A program made the position numbers and the translations under genes. Positions 35,137-45,514 of a DNA stretch of 64,000 bases are shown here, in pieces. The notes under the pieces are model-generated. The model saw nothing but the letters and a program-made list of their open reading frames with translations. It did not search any database and was not told where the DNA came from. The stretch's first letter is position 1. Each line of letters begins with the position of its first letter. The stretch comes from Galerina marginata (lineage: Eukaryota; Basidiomycota; Agaricomycetes; Agaricales; Galerinaceae), in assembly GCA_023014335.1 (NCBI GenBank), contig JAECYW010000011.1, positions 1,798,001 through 1,862,000 of the forward strand, written 5' to 3'.

Positions 35137-35660
35137 GTCTCAATGGGATAGGAACTAAGGGTAGTGTAGCGATCACCGGGAAGGATGAAGTTGGTTGGTG
35201 GGGATTTCCAGACTAAACCAGAGCAATGGGCGTATTATGGTAGTAGATCTCACAGGGCGAGCTGGTTGAAAATCCGTCTTTGTAAGAAAATCGATTGCTA
35301 ATAAACATAAAGCGGTTTTCGTCCATCCGCATTCAAATCAACTTCGGCCCGAATGATCTTCCCGATACAAAAATAATTGTAGAACGGGAATCGTTTCCGG
35401 CAGCCAAGTGTAGCTACGAGGTTCGGTCGGGCCAGAGAGGTGGGCTTTGGACGTGAGTAGACTTGCATTTGAACGGATTTGAACTTGATCTCTTCACCAT
35501 CCAAACGCGAAATCACGACATCAGCCCTAAATCGGCGGCAGTAGCTAATATCTTATCAAGATTTTCACACCAGAAGGCACCCCTACCCATTTACTTGTAC
35601 TTCTGTCCGAGGCAGTGTCTATGTAGCGTACGCCACCTAACACTAATACACATCACAGGA
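35137..35660. other. intergenic region with a doubtful small open frame
   Basis: It lies between the ATG6 stop and the GSH1 start, both minus. A minus-strand reading from an ATG at 35653, with one possible intron (donor near 35589), continues to a stop at 35298. It would give about 100 residues (RRFRADVVISRLDGEEIKFK; GKIIRAEVDLNADGRKPLY). The composition is protein-like, but no family is recognised and the ATG is only 8 bp past the ATG6 stop. It is left as a possibility only. Confidence 0.3.
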
Positions 35661-37384
35661 TTAACCATTGGCCCCGTTAGTCGCCCACTTGAGGCAGATT
35701 TTAAGGGCCAGGAGAACATGTCGGAGTGACCGCGTCCAAGTTTCTTCTTGATTGAACTGAAGTTTAACGGAAACGTCACCGATTTTGTCTTTCGAGATCC
35801 TGAGATACAGTTAGCCGCTCTACCTCTTATCAAATTCTCCGAGACGTACTGATGGGGGAAATCGACAATCGAGTCCTGCAATTTGATGTGATCCATTAAA
35901 TGCTTGAGGCAGTCAAGAAAAGCGACCATAGCGATGTCGAAGCGACGATTATGCAGCAGGCGACCAAAATGTAAATCACCCGATCCGTACAGTTCGTAAT
36001 TTGCTTTATCACCCGTGGTCTTTTCTATCCTAGAGAATGAACCCATGGGCACCAATCGATAACTGAAAACCGTGTAAACGCTGCAGTATATTCGAAGCAA
36101 TACCAAAGGCTCACTTTTCAAATGTGTAGTCGAGCTTCCGGGCAATAGTATACAGAAGAAGGAGAGTCTGACCCCAAGCGGCGTTAATTTCAGCCCATTC
36201 GACCTGAGAAAAGAATTAGAGAAACAATGGCATGGCAATAAATGCATACAAACTGGTACTCCAGGAACTCGGCCGAGTCGAAGGCCATTGATCGTTCCAA
36301 ATACACCATCATGACCAATGCAAAATGCATCGTTGTACACATTTGTCCTTTCTAGTTTCTCTAGAGTAAGGATCCCGGCGGCGTATGCAGCTCGCAAAGA
36401 TGCCAATTGGGAAGCCTGTTGTTCCACTCCTAAAAGATGATCGCCATACGTTCGCCAAAACCTGTAATTGATTCAATTGGGGACATCGAGGTAGAATAAT
36501 GACACTTACTCGGCTTCCTCGACTTCAAGCGCCTTTTCATTTATTTCCAACTGCTGCAGCTCAAAGTCCAATTGTTCACGTTCCCGTTCAGCCTCTTTCA
36601 GCTGTTCCATGGCAAGTGCTTCTTCTTGCTTCAATTTCTGTATTTTCCTTTCCGCGTCTTCCTTCGAGAGACCATGAGACTCCCTTTCCTTTTCTTTTCG
36701 TACCTCCTTTTCGAAGGCAATGTAACCATCTCTTTCCTTCTTTGTTTCGTCGAGTTTCTTCTGCAAATTGGTTAGTAGGATCTGAGTACATTCTGCGCAG
36801 AGCGGATGGTCAATTTCGGTCCGAGTAGACAAAAGGTTAAAGAGCCGAGCCGTTGAACGGAGGTGATGCGAAAGCGGAGAGGGATTGTCGTTATCTTGCA
36901 CCAGAGTCCGGGATTGGGGTTCGTCGACGATGGTATCCTTCGTGGTGTTAGCACTTGCTTTCGCAGTTCCCCGCTTAGAGCGAGTTGGTGTTGTTGGTGA
37001 TGGAATGTTTCGAATAACACTGTCTTGCAGAAGCACAAAGGATTCATTTGGAAGTGGGGCACCGCGTTGGGCCTGCTTTCCTTGGGCACGCGGAGACAGT
37101 GCACTTCCAGACTTGCTGGATAGCGACGCAGACTTGGAGTGTTGCCAGACCGCCTTGGACGCTGAAGATTGTTCCGAGGTGCTTCTTTCGGAGGACTTCG
37201 ACATGTAATTTGGTGTTGACGATGACGGTAAGGTTGCTACAATCATGTCATAGGCCGAAGGAGCCAGATCGACAAGTGAGCCGTCTATCTAGCCAGAACT
37301 TATCAAGGCACACCAAGACTAGCAAAAATAACTATATACCTGAAGAGGTTCTTTACATTGCTGGCAGACGGGCCCGAAACTCAT
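35661..37384 (-). CDS. ATG6: Atg6/Vps30/Beclin-1 autophagy protein
   Basis: Core subunit of the class III PI3-kinase complexes that start autophagosome formation and direct vacuolar sorting. Exon 1 (37384-37340) encodes [15 protein letters not shown] with the family's N-terminal CxxC; exon 2 (to 37288) continues [15 protein letters not shown] disordered segment follows, then a charged coiled coil ([37 protein letters not shown]). The evolutionarily conserved domain follows ([110 protein letters not shown]). All introns agree in phase and no frame correction is needed. Length and domain order are normal. Confidence 0.96.
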
Positions 37385-38049
37385 GACTTAGCGCTCGTTA
37401 TAAGTAGTTGCTGTATATGTAATTTTTGGGGATTGAGGTGGAGGATCAGGTATGTTGTAGTAACTAAGTAAGGTCTGTCGAGAGACTAGAGGCCAGGACT
37501 GTTAAGGATTGTTTGCTGATGTTTTAGGGGCCATTGTTTTCTCAAATCCTGCTCCCAAACCACCATCTAACAGATCTTCTACTCCTTCAAAGTCAACTAA
37601 TTATGACACCCACTATCCACGCGGTTATGTTATGGAATTAATTTCCTATCGAAATTTCCAACCTTTCACTGGGTTGACCAAATACACGATGCGCAAAATA
37701 AATCTGGCTCCTCGACACTGGATCGCCAAAAGGAAAAGGCTAATTTGATACAAGCCTAGGGTGTTACAATGGGACTCGAGGGGCTCACAATTGCATGTTT
37801 ATAGTTAGCATCATGATCAGCTTTGATGACTCGCAGTCGATGCTCATGGTCTCTATAACGTATCGGTGCCATGCCTTTCACGCGCCTTGGAATCGGAATA
37901 CTTAACAACACATTGCTCTCAATGCTGTCTGACTCACGACGCGTTTTGCCTTTACACTCAGACTCCAAGTTTCAAGCAGTACTTGTGTGGTCATATCCTT
38001 GTGAGTGAAAACATGATTTGCTGTTCTAACAACAGCTTAGAACGTCTAG
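37385..38049. other. divergent intergenic region
   Basis: It separates the ATG6 start (-) from the caspase-fold gene (+) and presumably contains both promoters. Open frames are short and unsupported. No recognisable repeat or regulatory cluster. Confidence 0.45.
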
Positions 38050-39981
38050 ATGTCCAGCCGTATATTTGCCCTTATAATCGGAATTGATAACTACAAGTCG
38101 GGAGCTATCTGGAACCTACATTCCTGCACCGAAGATGCCATAAAGGTCAAACAATGGTTCATGGACGGATTGAATGTCCCAAACGACCAGATTTGCCTAC
38201 TGCTGGATAGCCAAGCTACCGGGCGAAACATCGAGGATTCGTTCATGAAGCATCTGGTCAACAACGCATCAATAGAACGCGGCGATGCCGTCATAATTTA
38301 TTTCGCTGGACATGGAAGCTGCCTACCTGCTCCGTCGGGTTGGTTTCAAGGCGGTCTCAAGGACGGAATTGTGGAAATTATTTGCCCTTACGACCATGAC
38401 ACAAAGCTTGCTGAAGGCCGGAATGCGGGAATCTCAGACCGCTCATTGAACGCTCTACTTGATGAACTCATATCTTCCAAGGGGAACAACGTCACACTCC
38501 TTTTGGATTGTTGTTTTTCTCCACCCCAAACCACTGCCAATAGCCGCGATCGCTCCGTCACGCGGTGGACTAGAACTACCAAAGCAACTCCAGACGACTT
38601 GTATCGCGGTTTATGGACCGGTGCGCGAGGCAAACCTCAGTCATCAAAGTTTGGTTTTTTCAACCCGTCATCATCGCATACACTCCTGGCAGCATGTTCT
38701 CCCGGAGAACAAGCCGTGGAAGGAAAAGACGGAGGTAGATTTACGAGTAGCTTGCTGCACGTGGCCACACGGCTCCCCCTTCACCGAACTTCTTATGCTT
38801 CTCTTGTGGACCACCTCCGACAAGTAAACAGCTATTCCCAGAAATTTGTTTGCCTTGGGAAGCACAAGAACAGGACGCTATTCGATGACGTTCCGTTCAC
38901 CCAGGACAAATCATTTTCATCGGCCTCCCTCGACCACGAAACAAAGTCTTTAACGGTTGAATTGGGTGCAATTCATGGCGTTGTTGACGGAAGCGAGATT
39001 TCTTTGCATCTCCATAACCACCGCTGCTCCTTCAACCCTCCTGTCGCGGTTTGCGTGATATACGACGTCCGCCCCACCTCCAGCCTGATTCGTATCAAAT
39101 CCCAGGTGTCTGACATACCAAAATCGTGCTGGGCCAAGGTGATACAGTGGAACAACCGCCGCCCTTTCCGTGTTTATCTCAGGTCCACCTTCACATCTTT
39201 TTGGAAGATGTGGAAATTGCGAAAGAGCCTTCCAACAAAACCCGGCAAATCTCCGCTGAAGAGTGGGGTCAATGTTCTGCGGGTCAAGCGGGCAGGCCTA
39301 GCGGATCTATCCCTTACCCTCGGTTCGAAAAGCGTCTTCGTCCAGAATAATCCTATTCTATCTCAGGAAGAGAAACGGCTGATCGAAATCGAGAACAAAG
39401 ACGGTCTGCAAGTTATCGACGATGCTGCACGATTCAACCTGCATTTATTCAGAAAAAACATCGACAACCCATTTCGGAATCTTGTCGATATGGAGATTTA
39501 CCGATTAGATCCCGTTTCTTGGTCGAAAGTCGGCCCTAATTACTTGCAGGATGGAGTGGCCATGATTCCTTATCAGAGAGGGGCCGTCTACGACATTTCC
39601 CTTCAAAACTCCTCTCAGGTTAATATCTGGCCGTACCTCCTCTACATGGATCCAAACCACCATAACATCACAATCTTATATACTCCGGACGCGGCTTCCA
39701 TAGATGCACCTCTTCCAAGTCAGGGGACTCTTGAAATCGGCGCTGGCCGATTAGGGTCAGAAGCTCTGTCTTTCACTCTTGCCGATCACAGCCATCTAGA
39801 TTTTGCGTATTTGAAACTTTTCCTTTCTTCCACTCCAGTGAACTTGAACGCATTGGAACAGGATCCTCTCCCGCATTTGGTCAAGGAAAGCCATGCAGTA
39901 GACCATCTGTTGACTGCACCAATATGGGATACAGCCATTGCTTCTCTAATATTTATCAGGGCTCTTGACGGAAACACTTGA
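38050..39981 (+). CDS. caspase-fold (peptidase C14-like) protein, intronless
   Basis: Single open frame of 643 codons. Residues 4-160 follow the caspase/metacaspase fold: FALIIGIDNYKSGAIWNLHS, then AVIIYFAGHGS with candidate catalytic His88, a loop with IICPYDHD, and VTLLLDCCFS with candidate catalytic Cys155. Classical metacaspases have CHSG here, so the residue after the cysteine is changed to Phe, while the His-Cys dyad is kept. A basic, Trp-containing middle and a C-terminal region of about 300 residues match no domain I know. There is no Pro/Gln-rich prodomain. Mushroom-forming fungi carry many such intron-poor caspase-like genes, often with unknown C-terminal parts. Proteolytic activity and role are unproven. 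Confidence 0.8.
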   Translation: MSSRIFALIIGIDNYKSGAIWNLHSCTEDAIKVKQWFMDGLNVPNDQICLLLDSQATGRNIEDSFMKHLVNNASIERGDAVIIYFAGHGSCLPAPSGWFQGGLKDGIVEIICPYDHDTKLAEGRNAGISDRSLNALLDELISSKGNNVTLLLDCCFSPPQTTANSRDRSVTRWTRTTKATPDDLYRGLWTGARGKPQSSKFGFFNPSSSHTLLAACSPGEQAVEGKDGGRFTSSLLHVATRLPLHRTSYASLVDHLRQVNSYSQKFVCLGKHKNRTLFDDVPFTQDKSFSSASLDHETKSLTVELGAIHGVVDGSEISLHLHNHRCSFNPPVAVCVIYDVRPTSSLIRIKSQVSDIPKSCWAKVIQWNNRRPFRVYLRSTFTSFWKMWKLRKSLPTKPGKSPLKSGVNVLRVKRAGLADLSLTLGSKSVFVQNNPILSQEEKRLIEIENKDGLQVIDDAARFNLHLFRKNIDNPFRNLVDMEIYRLDPVSWSKVGPNYLQDGVAMIPYQRGAVYDISLQNSSQVNIWPYLLYMDPNHHNITILYTPDAASIDAPLPSQGTLEIGAGRLGSEALSFTLADHSHLDFAYLKLFLSSTPVNLNALEQDPLPHLVKESHAVDHLLTAPIWDTAIASLIFIRALDGNT

Positions 39982-40106
39982 CCCACCATCTTTCCATCTA
40001 CTTGACTCTTTTGCAAATTTCCCTTATTCATTCTCCGTGCTCTATAATGTAACTTAACCTATCTATTCGATATACACGTTTTAGTAGTCAATAATTTTTA
40101 TGAGCC
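39982..40106. other. short intergenic gap
   Basis: AT-rich 3' flank of the caspase-fold gene and leader of a small downstream ORF. Nothing recognisable. Confidence 0.4.
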
Positions 40107-40445
40107 ATGGCACAACCTTCAGTTCCAGTACGTCTAACCACCAACCATAACATGAATGCTACACCAAAGCCGACTTCTGTTCCAAATCTCCGTTTACGAA
40201 GCTATCCAGGGGAGGCACTCCCTGACCTTGGAGAAACCGACTTGGTTTCCTGTTCGACAACTGCTACAATTGCAGATTTGAAACATAAAAACGACTTAGA
40301 AGACAAAGATGGCCAAAGAACTCGGAAACTGTTGTCGCCTGGTCTCAGGATCCACGATAGAAAAGAAACATGGATGGGTGATGACAAAATATACACATCC
40401 TCAGATACCACATATGCATCATGCACGATCGTCGATTCGGATTAA
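40107..40445 (+). CDS. small ORF, unknown protein
   Basis: An uninterrupted frame of 112 codons from ATG (MAQPSVPVRLTTNHNMNATP) to TAA. It is rich in Thr, Ser and charged residues, with no membrane segment or motif I recognise. Its last ten codons (ASCTIVDSD) fall inside a 54-bp sequence repeated about 1.05 kb downstream, which gives some reason to treat the end as meaningful. It could be a truncated gene or a chance frame. Confidence 0.35.
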   Translation: MAQPSVPVRLTTNHNMNATPKPTSVPNLRLRSYPGEALPDLGETDLVSCSTTATIADLKHKNDLEDKDGQRTRKLLSPGLRIHDRKETWMGDDKIYTSSDTTYASCTIVDSD

Positions 40446-40468
40446 GCTTAAGAACTTAAGTTAGGGGC
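40415..40468 (+). repeat. 54-bp direct repeat, copy A
   Basis: Sequence starting tgcatcatgcacgatcgtcg and ending aggggc. It matches 41468-41523 base for base, except that copy B has one extra T at two places near its right end. The copy spans the stop codon of the small ORF. Confidence 0.85.
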
Positions 40469-40818
40469 TGGGTAAGTTCAGAAGTGGAACATACTTGATG
40501 GTATATAGTGTCAAGGAAGAATTGTATAGTTCCAACATGTCCTACTGTCCAGTAGAAATGGCATCAGAAAGTCTATATTCTTGCTATATTCCAGATCACG
40601 GCCGGAGCAGCTTTTGAAATCATGTCAAGGTACTCAGGTCCAGTCAAGTGAAGACCTAGTTGGCCAGAGCCATATATATTTTTGCCGTCGACATTTCAAG
40701 TATCCCATAACCTTCTGTAAGTCGGACTGCAGCCCCAGCACTTCCAAAACAACAAAAAGGGACAACGAAAAAGGGCAACTTGAATATTCGGAGATTCGTT
40801 AAGAACAGCATCAACAGA

Positions 40819-41458
40819 TCAGCGCCACGATAGGTAAGTATCCTGTCCAGCGTCAAAGGAAAGGTAGGCGTTGTTGACACCTGTTGCTGAAAACGTTCCA
40901 GTTATTTCGCGTAAATGTGCCACACAGACATAAGGAGGTGGCCACTTCCCAATAATATAAACATGAGCTTCGGGATCGACGCGTTCAACGTATTGATGAA
41001 ACAAAGCCAAAATTGTTGATGCTGGTGTGCCGCGGACCTGAGGCAATCCAAAATGTAACAGCCTGCCTGGCTGGAGAAAAGAATTGCCATACATACCTGG
41101 ACGAATTTATTTTCGCGAACCTTTCTGTAGAGAGGGTCAAGAAGCGCTCCGTGTCCCACGCCTTGTTATATTTGCTAATCCGATGTTTGAAAGAAATTCC
41201 GCTTGCCACGAATAAAAGAACTCACTTCGTATATCGGCTCCAAATACGCTATTGAGCAGGTCGACCTCGATATGTGTGGCCAGAAGTAATAATACGAGGC
41301 GAAGTTTTCCTAAGTTGGAGGTTGGAGTTGGACTCGAATAGTTCTGAACTTTCCTGCTGGGAACTGGATTTGACCATAGGTTCAGGTGGTTGCTGTCACG
41401 AACGTCTTGAATGCAAGTGCAATACTGATGTCTTCAAACTTTGTTGAAGCCTCAACTC
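40819..41458 (-). pseudogene. fragment of an unrecognised gene between direct repeats
   Basis: Minus-strand exons can be chained: EDISIALAFKTF, intron, NYSSPTPTSNLGKLRLVLLL ... NSVFGADIR, a likely intron, GHGALLDPLYRKVRENKFVQ, intron (about 41099-41038), VRGTPASTILALFHQYVERV ... EITGTFSATGVNNAYLSFDA, ending at a TGA at 40819-40821. One extra G (GG at 41161-41162) interrupts the frame. The composition and clean introns show genuine coding sequence, but I do not recognise the family. The upstream frame runs into a stop inside repeat copy B, so the 5' part is missing: the gene looks truncated at the repeat. About 150 residues remain. Confidence 0.5.
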
Positions 41459-41467
41459 TCCATATCT

Positions 41468-41523
41468 TGCATCATGCACGATCGTCGATTCGGATTAAGC
41501 TTAAGAACTTTAAGTTTAGGGGC
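41468..41523 (+). repeat. 54-bp direct repeat, copy B
   Basis: Second copy of the sequence at 40415-40468, same orientation, with two single-T insertions. It marks the 5' edge of the truncated minus-strand gene fragment. Confidence 0.85.
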
Positions 41524-41667
41524 CGATCCGATCACGTGCTTGAGTGTTTAAGCAGAACGGTCCTTGGGGCAGGATGTTGAGTCTTGACATTGACAGGTGC
41601 TCTGACTCTGAGCACTGAGCTCTCATGCACTTTTTTGAACGCTCTTGAACGTCGCTGAGACTGTATA

Positions 41668-44492
41668 ATGGAGGAGAGAACTCGTGAAGAACCAGACAAA
41701 TACCAAAGGTCCCAAGAGAGCGAAAGCCTTGTCAGAAGACTTGCAGGCCCGTCTTCCGGAAAAGCTGGGTTGGTCCCTGATGCAATGAAACTGGCTGCGT
41801 GGACTCCTTCTGACGGTGTTGGAGAGCAGACTTGCTAAGGATCAGACCGAAATAAACCGTATTATTTCAGAGGCTTCAAAGGGATCCAAGTTCTATGAAG
41901 TGCGCCTACTCGGCCTGGTCTTTGCATGACAATTCACAAAGGAATATTCCCGACAGAACGAGAAAAAGAAGGACAAAGAATTGACTGCACGGATAGAGAA
42001 GATATTAAAGCAGAGGGACGAAGCCATCGACGGCGTCGACATCGGTGAGTTCTGCACCGGTTCAATGGTCACAAAGCTTTACAGCAAATCCTTTCAGCTA
42101 AAGTTGAAGCCGCTGCTGACCAACTTGTTGGTTTCTCTCTCAATGTCGACCAACCTCATTTAATTCATCTTACTCTTTTTTAACCAACAGCTTAGCCAGA
42201 TTGAGTCTCAAAGAGATTTGACCCAAATCATTGTACACGTCGACATGGATGCTTTCTACGCAGTGCGTTAGTCGATGTACGAGGAAATTGCTCCTCACGA
42301 ATGACATCCTAGAACGTAGAGTTGCTCGATAATCCCGACCTCAAGGGAAAGCCATTTGCAGTGCGTCAAGATTGTATGCTCTCATCTAAGGAATTCTATT
42401 CAGCGTTATATTTAGGTCGGGAGAGGCGTTCTGACCACGGCATCTTATGATGCCAGAAAGTATGGAGTTCGATCTGGGATGGCAGGTTGGCTGTCGTTTT
42501 TCAAACCGATGGAGTCTTCTAACCTTGCGTATAGGTTTTGTTGCCAAGAAGCTTTGCCCAGAACTGATAATTGTCTCGAACCGCTTCTCAAGATACTCAG
42601 AAATGTCGGAGAAAGTCATGGACATCTTCCACAGATACGATCCCGACATGTGTCCCGCTGGCTGTGATGAAGGTTATCTCAAGTAGGCCGTGTCGTTTTC
42701 TTATATTTCGAGTATTGATATCTAGAAGCATAACTCCGTATTGCGAAGAACACTCGTTAACGGCGGAGGAATGCACACAACAAATGCGAGACACTGTCTT
42801 TGCGGAAACGAAGCTAACAGTTAGTGCTGGCATTGCTCCCAACAAAGTGAGAAATCTCCATTTGTGACCTGGAAGGACGCGACCAATATTTAATTAGATG
42901 CTTGCGAAAGTATGTTTGTTGAATTTTCACTAGCGATGAATATGGATGAATAATAACCCTAAAATGATTAGATTTGTTCAGACAAGGTCATTTTTTCACC
43001 AGTTCCACCAGGACTGCTTCTGACATATCTACATAGAACAAACCCAATGGCCAATTCCAACTTCAGTTCGACCCCGATTCTATTAAGAAATTCATGCATG
43101 ACCTTTCTATTCGCAAGGTACCAGGCATCGGTCGTGTCAACGAACGTCTTCTGGAAGCAGTTGGCATCAAAGTAGGGACCGTCGATCTAATAGAGCAACG
43201 CGGGTTTTTACTTTTTCTTTCCCTTACAGACTTGCGGGGACATCTATACTCAACGAGCTATTATTTCGCTGATGGACAAACAGTTCGGACTGGTCTTCTT
43301 GCTGCGTACATATCTGGGTATTTCAAACAACATCGTGCAGGCTCATCGGCGTGAGGAGCGGAAAAGCATAGGTGCAGAAAGGTCATTGTCCCTTTGCCTT
43401 GTGAAACCCACATCACCTTGTTGATATATCCGACAGAACGTTTTCAACCTTGGGTGATCTGGAGAAGATTTTGGACAAACTCAAGGAGGTTGCCGCGGAG
43501 CTGGAGAAGGACATGGAACAAACTGGCTGGACAGGTCGCACTGTGACACTGAAGTTCAAACTTGATACATACCAAGGTGTGCATAAATTTGAATTGAAAC
43601 TTAAACGACGGCTGATCTGCTGCAGTTTTCACCCGCGCAAAATCCCTTGATCACTGGGTTTCGAAAAGAGAGGACCTTTATGCTGTGAGTCCTGTTCTTT
43701 GGTTGTTGGTTTCATTGCCAATGCCATTCGTACTAGATCGGTAAGGAGCTGCTCCTTCCGGAAACGCCTCTGAAGCTCAGACTCATTGGTCTGAGAATAA
43801 CCAAATTGAAAGACCTCAGAGATACCGGAACCTCTGGCATTAAACGCGTAAGGCTTCGTTTGCGATACAATACCACTATGACCTCACGTCCTGTCACCCA
43901 GTTCTTTGAATCTGCCAAAGAAGATGGCTCCAGGAAAAAGGCTAAGCTACAGGACATGGACGACGGCGACGACATAGAAGAGGCCATGCCTGGGTTCCAC
44001 GAGAATGATGAAACCGATTATAAGATGGAAGATGATACTGCGGACGCTGACGATGTTGTCGACCTGACTGATTTACCCGATCAAGTTGAGATTCAACAAC
44101 CGACCACAGGACCACGTCGTCCACCCCATTCTACGGCCAATGCCCATGCATCGTCCAGTCAAGTACAAACACCAACAAGACCACGAAGAAACAGTGAAGC
44201 CGTGCACAGAATTTCAGAACCTATATCAACGACTGCTCCGACCAAACGTGAAACGCATGCATGCCCTATTTGTGGAAAGACTTTGGAAACTGATAACGAG
44301 GGTCTCAATGCTCATATAGACTTTTGCCTTAGTCGAGGAGCCATCCTAGAAGCCCAGGTTGAGGCGAGCAAATCCACCAAAGAACCCGGCAAATATAAAG
44401 GGTGGACTAAACCAGAGTCAATCAAAAAATCGGAAACAAAACAAGTACACAGCAAAGGCAAGCAACTTACAGCTTCAAAACGGGGGAAATGA
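41668..44492 (+). CDS. POLK: DNA polymerase kappa (Y-family translesion polymerase)
   Basis: Error-prone polymerase of the DinB branch that copies past damaged bases. More than fifteen short exons can be chained with no frame correction. Family blocks in order: SLVRRLAGPSSGKAGLAKDQ, SEASKGSKFYE, IESQRDLTQIIVHVDMDAFY (first catalytic Asp), ELLDNPDLKGKPFAVGRG, LTTASYDARKYGVRSGMAGF, DMCPAGCDEGYL (catalytic Asp-Glu), SAGIAPNKMLAKICSDKNKP, helix-hairpin-helix VPGIGRVNERLLEAVGI, REERKSIGAERTF, and little-finger TGRTVTLKFKLDTYQVFTRA. A disordered acidic tail follows, then one UBZ-type zinc finger, CPICGKTLETDNEGLNAHID followed by FC, which in this family binds ubiquitinated PCNA. The start ATG at 41668 fits the family's SLSxRLAGP context. 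Confidence 0.95.
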
Positions 44493-44609
44493 TGAGGATT
44501 GCAATATGTTTTTGGATAGATTCTAGCTATGTATTGTTTAATTGATTGTCTTGGTTTACTGGGCCATGTATTTCTAGGATCTAATTGCAGAATCAATAGA
44601 CCAATTGAC

Positions 44610-45368
44610 TTATTTTCCTCTGTATAACTTGAAGGATTCTTGGACGCCTTTCCCAGCTTTGATGTCTTCCATGCAGCGGCTGTCAATCTCTCGCCCCTTG
44701 GTGGCGAGATCGAGAACTTGTAACTCCAAGCTTCGCGGAACGCAAACGACGCCGTCTTCATCAGCAATAACCCAGTCGCCTGGCTGAATTGTAACAGCTG
44801 GAAAGGATTCTGCGCCAGGGCCCTGCGGGGCTATGACCAAAGGCACATTAACGGCGGACGGTCTTGTGAAGGGTGATTGTCCAAGTGTCGAGTGTCCACG
44901 AGAGAAGACTGGAAAGCCCAGTGCGCGGTGCTCTGCAAGGTCTCTGCAACGACCAGAAATAACAACGCCTGTTGCGCCACGGGCTTGAGCACCAGCAGTC
45001 ATGAGCCCTCCCCACACTGCACTTTTAGCCTCTACCATATATGAAAATTTTAGATTCATGAGCGGATATAGAATGGGCAGGCATTTATGAAACAGCTAAC
45101 CGGGGGGAGCATCAATAACAACGACCGAGCCTGCAGGTGCTATATCGACAAAGTGGGATGCTTGTTTCGGTGCGTTTGTATTGGACGCCAATACCATTTG
45201 TACGGTGTAGGCTGGGCTGCAGATTCTTACTGCCGAGTTGGAGGATCCAGGAGATACCATATGAATATCAGGAATGTAACCGCCGTGAGGGACTGAGAGT
45301 TTGATTAAAGCATCGGAAATTTCACAAGTAGAGAATGCGGCCAGCGGGGACGTGTTAGGCGACGACAT
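44610..45368 (-). CDS. RraA-like / 4-hydroxy-4-methyl-2-oxoglutarate aldolase family protein
   Basis: Two exons, 45368-45101 and 45031-44610, giving 229 residues, normal for the family. It has the RraA fold signatures: FSTCEISDALIKLSVPHGGY at the N-terminus, APAGSVVVIDAPPGEAKSAV, WGGLMTAGAQARGATGVVIS, GRCRDLAEHRALGFPVFSRG, and the late VQPGD-type motif VTIQPGDWVIADEDGVVCVP. Family members act as divalent-metal-dependent aldolases or oxaloacetate decarboxylases, or (in bacteria) as RNase E inhibitors. In fungi the physiological substrate is generally unknown. The D-x20-R-D metal/substrate motif is present (GRCRD). It shares a 146-bp divergent promoter with the TBC gene. Confidence 0.88.
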
Positions 45369-45514
45369 GGAACGCTGTTAAGCCTGGTGAGAGTGCGGTT
45401 CATGGCATCCATCGGTACTTTAGATAAGATAAGATAAGATCTTATCCGCACGTGGCGCTCTGCTTTCCCTGCAAGCTGGATTCGTACCATGTCGTGAAAT
45501 AACAAGGCTTGACC
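45369..45514. promoter_or_regulatory. compact bidirectional promoter
   Basis: Only 146 bp separate the start codons of the RraA-like gene (-) and the TBC gene (+). The interval contains the GATAA cluster at 45422-45446 and a CACGTG E-box at 45449-45454, so both genes may respond to the same factors. Inference from position and motif only. Confidence 0.5.
45422..45446. promoter_or_regulatory. GATA-factor site cluster with 14-bp palindrome
   Basis: Three GATAA motifs in 5-bp steps (45423, 45428, 45433) followed by TTATC. The right part gataagatcttatc (45433-45446) is a perfect palindrome. Fungal GATA factors for nitrogen, iron and light control bind HGATAR sites, often paired. Confidence 0.55.

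Noticed and set aside
35298..35653. A separate small gene between ATG6 and GSH1
   Set aside because: A spliced reading exists, but the start is 8 bp past the ATG6 stop, no family is recognised, and promoter space is lacking.
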